From NCBI RefSeq assembly GCF_017591435.1, contig NC_059256.1, forward strand, positions 718,783-782,782: a DNA stretch of 64,000 nt, in the 5' to 3' direction. The position numbers and the translations under genes are program-made. Shown here one piece after another: positions 55,863 to 64,000 of this stretch. Under the pieces are notes generated by a model that did no database searches, was not told the DNA's origin, and saw nothing but the letters and a program-made list of their open reading frames with translations. The DNA is from Portunus trituberculatus (lineage: Eukaryota; Arthropoda; Malacostraca; Decapoda; Portunidae). The first letter of the stretch is position 1. Every line of letters begins with the position of its first letter.

Positions 55863-57040
55863 ATGAATATCCCTCAGAATATGATAATCACATGAAGTAA
55901 ACAACTGTCAACCTCATTTGCTGCTAACCTAATATAAACCATGAAACCATTACACATACTTTATATCTAAGAACATTTCCTTCTCCTGTCTCTGGTAGGA
56001 GTAGTTAGTAGTGGCGTTAGTTATGGTACATGTTAGTCTGACTGGAGCATCAGCCTGATGCCCACCCTCGCCCAGTCTTGGCTTGGCTTTACCAGGTAAG
56101 TCAACCAGGTGGGTTAACTAGTGTAACCTCACCTAATTAACATTACCTTACTGTCTCCCCCTCCCCTGACGCCCGGAAGGTTACGCGCCGGCCCCCTGCA
56201 CACCGGACCCCCAATGGATTAGTAATGTAGCCTCCACAATCCATATGATCCGTAGGGAATCACCGCAGCTTCTCACCAAGACCAAAATCACTGTAGCCTC
56301 TAACGAAAATAAGAAATAACTACGAAATATTCATCGCGAGGATCTCAAGCTGCGAGAGAAAATTAGGAATCCTGGCTGATGAGAGTGTACCAGTTGTACA
56401 GCACTGGTCCAAGTCTGAACAGTGAACAATTCATGACGGCTTTCACTAGAGACTAGAGACTAGAGACTTGACTGGTAACAAAAGTGAACCGCGGTCAGGC
56501 TACCAGCCACGAGGTGGTGGAATAATACAGTGCCAGCATTCCCGGACCCTGTCCTGAGGATATGCCTCGCTACCTCAACGTCTCGCAGTGAGGAAAAAAT
56601 TGAAAAAAAAGTCAGTAATTATACTTTCTAATCTTGTTTATCTGCAACTCTCAAAATTCCTGTGAAATAAGATTTTCTGTACAGTCAAGTGGGAAATATC
56701 CATGGATATTATAATACCACCAAATCTTCGCTAATTAGCATCAATGATTCTTGGTTGGTTAGTATGTTCCGACAATTCCGGTGGTTATTCGCTAATTACA
56801 CGACTTAATATAGGGCACGTTCCTTCACGGAGGAATACAAGATATACGCCTTACGTTGTGCCTCGTGATTTACCGGAAGACAACTACAAGTGTTATAAAT
56901 CGCTTGGAGTTGGAGCATGAATGAATACTAGAAATAGGTTGAATAAAGAAATTATTATTCGGAGTTACACAGTAATATATATAATCACGTTGATGGAAAT
57001 GACACAGAGGAAGGAACTACAAAGCCTCCCGCCGCCGCGT
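55862..57040. other. Non-coding sequence, no repeat recognised
   Basis: GC content is higher at 56030-56560 than in the introns. Contains ACTAGAGACTAGAGACTAGAGACTTG (three short tandem units near 56445) and no supported gene. Confidence 0.4.
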
Positions 57041-57054
57041 TGTGACTCGGGCAG

Positions 57055-57160
57055 CATTGAGGCTCACTCAGTTTACACTTTGAAAGCCGCAAGGGAGCGT
57101 GGCAGGGGCGTTTCTTGGGACTGAAAACACTGGGAGCTGAGCCCAGACCCTTATAGGGAT
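57055..57160 (-). promoter_or_regulatory. Possible core promoter and first exon of the receptor gene
   Basis: Minus strand: CTATAAGGG at about 57149-57157, a TTTTCAGTCC initiator-like sequence about 30 bp downstream (about 57120), and an ATG at 57055-57057 opening a short frame with a hydrophobic run (CSSFLCVISINVIIYITV). Orientation and position fit the receptor gene, but no convincing splice donor joins it to the exon at 55721. Confidence 0.25.
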
Positions 57161-57699
57161 GTCTAGGAGATCCTTCCGGGGAGAAAAACTCTATTTCTGT
57201 CTTTTCTTTAGCCTTGTGGTGACTTCAAAATGTGTCAAAATTAATTGTATTATACAACTACAAGTTCTTAACTCTTTAGTGGCTCGTTAACGTACACTTC
57301 TCTTATATTTCTTCTTTCTTTGGCCGTCTCATACCGGAGACGACACACTACAGTAGGGGTGACTTTGTCCAATATGAGTATGTTCACACCAGGCGCGATG
57401 CTAGGCCATTCGCTGTAGTGGAGGCTGGTTGACTGACAGTTGTTGACGTGGAGGAGGAAGAGGAGGAGGAAAGAGGAGGAGGAGGTGAAGGAAGAGGAGT
57501 TATTAATGTTATCTTTGGTCTTGAATAATAATAAGAATAATAAGGAAGGAACTGGGTATATCAAGCAAATATGAAACGACTGGAATGTGGTGAATATCAT
57601 CATCATATTTAAGAGACAGAAATGGATGAGGGAAATTTGGATAGTATTTCAGACTGACTCCAGCTCAGTTCTCTGAGGTTCTATCATTCAATGAACAAG

Positions 57700-58010
57700 G
57701 AGGCGGTGGCGTAGTGGATAAGGAGGTGAGTGTGGGATCGGGCAGAACCCCACCCGTATGTTCAAATCCCACCACACATCACTTTGAAACTATGCCATTT
57801 GTCGAGTGGTTTAAAGTTACTTACATATCACCATGATATCCAGGTTCTAGGTAGTTACACCAAGGATGCGTTTGGATGATGATATGGGCCCTAGTATGGG
57901 TAGCACTATAAATAAAATTGCCTGCATCACTAATGGGCGAAAGCTGAACAGCGCTTCCTACGTACTCTTCAAAGGCGCTATAGGCCTTAACATTAAAAAA
58001 GAAAAAAAAA
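57700..58010 (+). repeat. tRNA-derived SINE, copy 2
   Basis: Same family as 46019-46350: box A GTAGTGGATAAGG at 57711, box B-like GTTCAAATCCCACC at 57760 (one change from consensus), and an A-rich 3' end. Several indels relative to copy 1. Confidence 0.85.
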
Positions 58011-58220
58011 AGCAAGGCACCAACTACAGGACATCCATCAGTTCACGGTGAAGAACGGTGAGTGAGTGAGGGAGAGATGAGGAGTCAGGTCAATGCGGTC
58101 AAATAAAGTTATGCCTCTGGAGACGAGAGCACAAAGGCGGGAGTCTCAAGGCGATCTTGGAATCGGTGCAGGCAGATTGGGTGGCATCTGTTCCAAAGTT
58201 TCTAATCCGGTGTGAACACT

Positions 58221-59221
58221 CCAATGGGGAGTTTTCAGAATTAGTGGTTGCCACCAGGTGGCAGCACCAGGGTTGTCCCCTTGTCACTCATAAGAGCAAT
58301 ATCAGATATACCTACACTGTCATTCTACATACATAAAGATACAATAAGCTTATATTACATATTTTTCTACATACTTTCTTCAAAGTAGTAACACATGTAA
58401 AGCCAAACTCTATTCATGAACAAATGTATACAAGTTGATTTTCTAATGAATCGGCAGTTTAGATTTATTTAGTCATCTCAGATTTCCAAAACAGCACACC
58501 CTTGATCGGAAATGTATTAATCCAGACGACAGGAGACATACGATAACGTTTCGTGCTAGTTAAAAGCCCAAAATTACATAGATCTACTTTCTAGTACATG
58601 AAAACAGCAATATGAATTAAAAATAGGCAACTCGAGTGTCTTGGCTATAGTAATGCTGTATCTCTAACCAAAACAAACACCTGACTCTGCCGCGCTGGTT
58701 GAACCTGAGAAACACGTTGTTATACAAGAAGTTGATTCTTTTATGTGGTGCCCATCTCCACTACGCCGTGAGCAATGGATTACGGTAGCTGGACAATACA
58801 ACAGCTCGTCTGCTGCTCGATTACTTTGCCATGTCGCTCGCTTCGTGAGAAGAGATGCTAAAATCCCCACGAAAATAACTAGATCTATTTATCACGATCT
58901 TACTGAGTATGCAGTGTCATATTATATAGCGCAGTCTGATTATTTATCTTTGCCATTGTCCAAATCAATAGATTTTATACTTGTAGTATCCCTTATTTAA
59001 TATATTGAAAGCAGTTTACTCGATAATCACAAAAAAATATTTCTGTTTCCCCCTATATTATCCACACAGGATATTTAATAGTCGATACATCATTTCAATA
59101 CTATCATGATAATCAATGTTCTATGTATATGTAACCAGCTGGGATTTACTAAAACAATATTTTAGCTCATGTCACTAGGGGACAACCGGCGGCCATGACA
59201 GTTCTCAAAACTCCCCATTGG
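58221..59221. repeat. Inverted repeat pair bounding about 1 kb
   Basis: 58221-58297 (CCAATGGGGAGTTTT ... GGTTGTCCCC ... AGAGC) is inverted at 59164-59221, with a 20-bp length difference. The 866 bp between shows no convincing gene. Possibly the ends of a non-autonomous DNA element. Confidence 0.55.
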
Positions 59222-59838
59222 AAATACGAGTACAGTGAGGTGATTTTAAGCCACACGGCTTCGCGTCTCGTGCGTCGTCTGCGTCGTCTCCGGTGTGAAA
59301 TGGCCTTTAGGCTCCACCCATTTGACCTTCCCTTCCCGATCCATGCCCTGTTCCTCCCCTTGATCAGCCCCCCTAGATGGGAACCGCCTTGTCGTGGTGG
59401 GGGCTTGCGTGCCCTGTGACCTGGCGAGCTAGGCTAGAGGGGCTTAGGCCCCTGCTCTGCCCTTTCGAGGGGAGAGGGCTACCCATGCTAGTACGGTCGC
59501 CAGTGAGGGGCCAGACTAAATGGTTCCTACGTAGGCTGCCAGTGGACCAGCGGAGCCACCCGCTGGAGGGATCGCCCAATAGGGGCCGTCCTGTGCTGGA
59601 TGGTTGGGTGTCCAGGCTGGGATGCTTTGGGAGGGGTCTCAGCTCTGTCGTGGACAAACATTCGTATCATGTGGGGCCTTTTTAAAACGACTGGTCCGCA
59701 TGGGGACGAGGTACCCGTCCACGGCAGCCAGCGCTCCTCCCATTGTAGTCCCAGTAGGTGGTTTCCTTGCCCCTGGAGCCAATTTTTGTGTAGCTGTTTT
59801 TTTATGGGAAAACACAAAAACATTCAGGTTCTCGTGAG

Positions 59839-61626
59839 GTGGCTGACCTGGCCCACGAGACGTCATCTTCAGGTCTGAGTGGGAAGGAGGATTCCCTCCA
59901 CAAGGGCCTCCCACAGCAGTCTCCTGTTCTGGGAGTTCTTCTGAGGGACGCATTTCTGCTGCATATGACTCTCTTGATGGTAAATGTTAATCCATCATTT
60001 TCCTATCATGCCTTGCACTCACTTCTCAAGGCGTATGGCACGGTTGTTCGCATTCGACTGGTTTATGATAAGGACTTTCCTTCTAACCGCTGCTATGTAA
60101 CGTTTATGTCATGTGATGAAGCCCGTTTGGCTTATGAACATGTAGCATCTCTGCCCTTGCCGGCCATGGCTTTAAAACTGAATTTCTCCAGTCACGTAAT
60201 ATTTCAGACAGTGACATGGATTACATCCCAAATGTTTTTGAAAACTATTTAGAGAATTCAGTTCCTGAGTCCGCCAGATCCCGCCTCCACGTTGGTTTGT
60301 GGCGTACTATAGAAATGGGCGTGGGAATTTCATCCATGCCTCCCGGTACCTGTCCAAAGAAATCGGCACGATTCCTGAGGGAAACCTCAAGAAATATGGA
60401 AGGGGTGCTAGTGCGAGCTAAAGATATTACGCAAGCGAGGATGTTGCAACATCTCCCATGCCCTTCTGACAGCATGTTTGAGACTGTTAAGGCTCATCCC
60501 ACCTTTAATTATAGCAAAGGTTGTGTTTATAGTCAAGATCTTTATGAATTTCCAGAAGAGGAAATACTAGCAATGTGTCCTAGCTCAGTACAAAAGGTGA
60601 CTAAGATGAGGAACTCCTCCAACATGGTCCTTCTCACCTTTTTGGTTCCACCCTTCCTGACCGTGTTAATATCGGTCCTATTAATCTTAGGGTGAGGCGT
60701 TTGTTTCTCGCCCTCTTCAGTGCTTCTCATGCTATGGGTACGGTCACGGCAAAAGCTCGTGTAAGGAAGCTTCCCGATGTGGTAATTGCTCTGCACTCGA
60801 CTCACATTCAGAGGAGCATTGCAATGGTGCAGCTTATTGTTTCCATTGCCGTGATGCTCACCAGGTACGTTCCAGGCAATGCCCCAGGTATCGCCTGGAG
60901 CAGGACATTCTACAACTTGCTAACACTCAGTTCATAAGCCTAGGTAGCGCCCGCCGTGAACTCCTGTACCGCCAGAAGGACGGTACTGGTGCGACATCCT
61001 ATGCTGCATTGGCCGCTCGCTCTTCTGCTGAGTTGGCCGGTCCGAAGACGACAACTCCTGCTACCTCTCGCTCTGTTGGGGCGGGTGGTCCTGTTCATTT
61101 GGCCAATAGGTTTGCCCTATTGTCCGATGACTCGGTTGAGTCAACTCTTAGAAGTGACGAGACAAATACGGACTTGACCAAAGTCACCCATGTAGTAGAT
61201 GTCCATTTGCCACCTGTATCGCCTAAGCCTTTGAAGGGCCTGACCAAACGGCACCGCGGCTCTGCGGAGTCGATAGATTTAGCTCAGCCTAAACAGTCTA
61301 AAGTTTCTCCCGGTGTACGTGATCGTGAGTCCTCGAGGGACCGTTCTGCAATGGTAGCTCCAGTAGTTTCTGTCCAGCCTCCTGTGACGCCCTCCGTCTC
61401 AGATCGGGCTTCTTGTGATGAGGACGGTCTGAGCATGGAGACGTCCGATGATATTGTCACAGCCGTCCCTCGTGGACCCACTGTATCGGAAAGTGCAGTC
61501 CAGCCTGATCCTCGTCCTCCGAGGACCGGTAAAAGTGATGATAGTTCGCATCACCCACCGATAAGCCGAAAGGCTGCGGTCCAACGACCCGGCACATCTC
61601 AACCCCGGTGTCTTCTCGTCGTTTGA
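59839..61626 (+). CDS. LINE ORF1: RRM-like and zinc-knuckle protein (frameshifted)
   Basis: First frame (59839-60252): a fold with HALHSLLKAYGTVVRIRLVY and NRCYVTFMSCDEARLAYEHV, typical of an RRM. Second frame: 60216 to about 60650. From about 60694 a long frame carries three knuckles: CFSCYGYGHGKSSC, CGNCSALDSHSEEHC and CFHCRDAHQVRSRQC. A Ser/Pro-rich tail runs to 61626. The protein would coat LINE RNA. At least two frameshifts. Confidence 0.8.
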
Positions 61627-61689
61627 TTATTTCTAGTCAGGTCAGTCACGGGCAGCCTCAAAAGGCTCGCTCGTCCACTGCACCCAAAT

Positions 61690-64000
61690 AGTCGTCTTCA
61701 AGCTTCTACAGTGGAACTGTAGAGGCCTTCGCGCCTCGTGGGGAACTCCGAGCTTTGCTGTCGGAGTTCTCTCCAGCCTGTGTAGCTCTACAAGAGACTA
61801 TGATAGGTGATAGTACTTATTCTAGTCCTCCTGGCTATCGTGCCTTTTTTAACACTCCTTTCCCTGACCAGGGCCACCACGGTGGCACAGCTATTCTAGT
61901 CCGTCAGGATATACCTGTTATCCCGGTACAACTTAACTCTCCCTTCAGGTGGTTGCTGTTAAGGTCTTTATGGGACGACTGTACACCATCTGCAGTTTAT
62001 ATCTCCCTCCTCGGCTTCCTGTCTCCAGGGGTGAGCTTGACGGCCTGGTGCGTCAGCTACCTTCGCCATTCCTCTTGTTGGGAGATTTTAACGGCCGTCA
62101 CCCATTGTGGGATGAAGGTGCTAGTAATCCTCGTGGGGTTTTAATCGGTTCTTTTATTGAGGATGAGGGATTGGAGGTTTTAAATTCTGGGGATGTTACA
62201 CATTTCCATAGTCCTACTGGGACTTTTACAGCTATCGATCTTTCTATTTGTACATCTAATTCTTTACTTGATTTTAATTGGCGGGTCCTACCAGATTTAC
62301 ACGGTAGTGACCACTTTCCGATTTTATTAGAATCTGTGAAATCTGAGCCACAGTCCCGGCCCCACGCTGGGTTTTAGACAAGGCAGATTGGCCTCGATTC
62401 ACAGACCTTAGCTCTTTTATCCGTCCGCTGGCTGACTTTTCTACTTGTGCTGAGGCTGTTGATTATTTTACCGATTTTTTATTTCAGTAGCGCTTCAGAC
62501 AATCCCTAGGACGTCAGGTCGCTTTACTAAGCGTCCCGTTCCTTGGTGGAACGCAGCATGCACTGCAGCGGTGAAAGAGAAACGGGCAGCTTTCTCTCGT
62601 CTCCGGCGACATCGTGGGGACCCGCAGTGTCTGGAAGCTTTTCGGCGCTGCCGAGCTCGGGCCCGCCGCGTTTTGAAAGAGGCACAAAGAGCCTCTTGGA
62701 AAGCTTATGTGTCTTCCATTAATGCCCACACCCTCTTACGGATGTCTTTAACAAAGTCCGGCGAATTGCTGGGAAAAATTCTGCTCCTCTTCCACCAGTT
62801 TTGTTGTCTGCTGGGCGAACGGTGGCAGACCCTAGGACTGTCGCCGACCTCTTCGCGGAGCACTTTGCCAATGTTTCCCGGAGGCATCCTGCAGCTCCAG
62901 GCGCACGTCACCGCCAGAGAATGGAATCTCTCGGCATAAATTTTTCTTCCACAGGAGGAGTCTTATAATGTCCCTTCTCTGCCTCCGAGTTGCGGACTGC
63001 TTTGTCCCAGTGTCATGACTCTTCTCCTGGCCCAGATGATATTCCATATGCCTTCTTGCGCCACATGTCTGACAGTGCTTTTAACTTTTATTAAATCTTT
63101 ATAATATGATTTGGCATACCGGTGACTTTCCTACTTCTTGGGCTGTGGCAGTGGTTCTCCCATTTCCGAAGCCTGGGAAGGATCATCTCCAGGCTACGAA
63201 TTACCGTCCTATATCTTTGACGTCTTGTATTTGTAAAGTGTTAGAAAAGATGGTAAATGTAAGACTCATGTGGTACTTGGAGAGGGGGAAGTACTTGTCA
63301 TCGGTACAGTACGGCTTCCGAAAAATGAGGTCTACTACGGATGCTCTTTTATCCCTAGAGTCTTCTATTTGTGAGGCCTTCGCTTATCACCACCACCAGG
63401 TTACTGTATTTTTTGACCTGGAGAAGGCCTACGACACAGCTTGGTGTCATGGGATTTTACGTTCCTTGTTTAATTTTGGTCTCCGTGGCCACCTTCCTAT
63501 TTTTATCCAGCAGTTTTTATCCAGACGTCTTTTACGGGTTCGTGTGGGGAGTGTTCTCTCCGATGCTACAGCTTTAAATGACGGTGTCCCACAGGGAAGT
63601 ATTCTTAGTGTTACGCTATTCGCAGTTGCAATAAATGGTGTTATAGATACTCTACCGGATGGCGTTCACAGCTCTTTATATGTGGACGACTTGTGCATCT
63701 CTTTGCTGCTGCTAGGATGTCACTGATTGAGCGAAAGCTCCAACTGGCAATAAATCGGGTGTCCAGTTGGGCCAACATAAACGGTTTTCGATTCTCCACC
63801 TCAAAGACCGTGTCTATGCATTTTGTCGAAATCGTGGTGTCCATCCAGATCCCGATTTATATTTAGCCAATAGACGCATCTCGTGTGTGGAGGCCACTCG
63901 ATATCTTGGCCTATTGTTTGACAGCCGTCTTACTTGGGTTCCACATTTCCGTTCTCTCAAAGCGTCTTGCAGGACGGCACTATCCCTTCTTCGCGTTTTA
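61690..64000 (+). CDS. LINE ORF2: endonuclease and reverse transcriptase (frameshifted, incomplete)
   Basis: Endonuclease: LLQWNCRGLRASW at about 61700, ACVALQETMIG, PFLLLGDFNGRHPLWDEG at about 62070, and LHGSDHFPILLES at about 62300; the catalytic Asn, Glu, Asp/Asn and Asp-His positions are kept. RT: NYRPISLTSCICKVLEKMV at 63199, FFDLEKAYDTAW at about 63411 (motif A), DGVPQGSILSVTLF at about 63580 (motif B), SLYVDDLCIS at about 63675 (motif C). Frames break near 61735, 61950, 62380, 62490 and 63715. The C-terminus lies beyond 64000. Confidence 0.85.

Larger units (their letters stand above)
59372..64000 (+). mobile_element. Plus-strand LINE (I/Jockey-type), 5' part, runs off the window
   Basis: A GC-rich leader beginning about TAGATGGGAACCGCCTTGTC precedes ORF1 (RRM-like plus three CCHC knuckles) and ORF2 (APE endonuclease then RT). 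The layout fits LINEs of the I/Jockey group. Frames are broken repeatedly; the 3' end is not in the window. Confidence 0.85.

Noticed and set aside
57268..57606. Minus-strand 112-residue frame as signal-peptide exon of the receptor
   Set aside because: The hydrophobic run is internal and Ser/Phe repetitive, with no donor in phase with the Ig1 exon.
59373..59953. Open frames on both strands in the GC-rich leader
   Set aside because: They lie in the LINE 5' leader, overlap on opposite strands and have no conserved block.

Overview
This is eukaryotic, almost certainly arthropod DNA. It has spliced exons of an immunoglobulin-domain receptor, dense compound microsatellites, tRNA-derived SINEs and many nested transposons. 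The non-LTR families, the DIRS and Penelope elements and the microsatellite load suggest a decapod crustacean; that assignment is inference from family resemblance, not a database match. The only recognisable host gene is on the minus strand at 45634-55721: five exons encoding the first two Ig domains of a VEGFR/PDGFR-family receptor (arthropod Pvr type). Everything left of 45634 is probably one intron of more than 45 kb, so this window is largely a stack of mobile elements inside it.

Layout. 1-705 is unassigned. 706-1884 and 14550-17290 are two related, decayed LINE copies. Between them (1885-14549) lie 3.09 near-identical head-to-tail units of about 4.09 kb. Each unit encodes an acidic, zinc-finger, tyrosine-recombinase protein (Crypton-like or unassigned) and keeps a 93-bp intron. 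17440-25250 is a minus-strand Penelope-like element. It is split by a 2.8-kb repeat that contains a 1.1-kb palindrome, and a 2.38-kb segment spanning the junction is tandemly duplicated. 26283-33339 is a Ty3/Gypsy element whose integrase lies before the reverse transcriptase (Gmr1-type order); its integrase is broken by a 731-bp solo LTR with a 5-bp target duplication.

33381-45605 is a DIRS element with both terminal repeats, an internal complementary region, gag, RT, RNase H and a tyrosine recombinase. A 7.4-kb TIR element with a TA target duplication sits inside its coding region. Inside that is a 4.94-kb element with 633-bp terminal inverted repeats, encoding a protein with a PIN/FEN-like nuclease signature. 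This last element is the strongest candidate for an undescribed transposon class.

45606-59160 is the receptor-gene region, with two tRNA-SINEs, a hAT-like MITE, two minus-strand LINE fragments and microsatellites. 59372-64000 is the 5' part of a plus-strand LINE with an RRM/CCHC ORF1 and an APE-endonuclease/RT ORF2, cut by the window edge.

Most coding frames are broken. In the tyrosine-recombinase array the breaks fall on homopolymer runs and differ between units, so some may be assembly or sequencing error.
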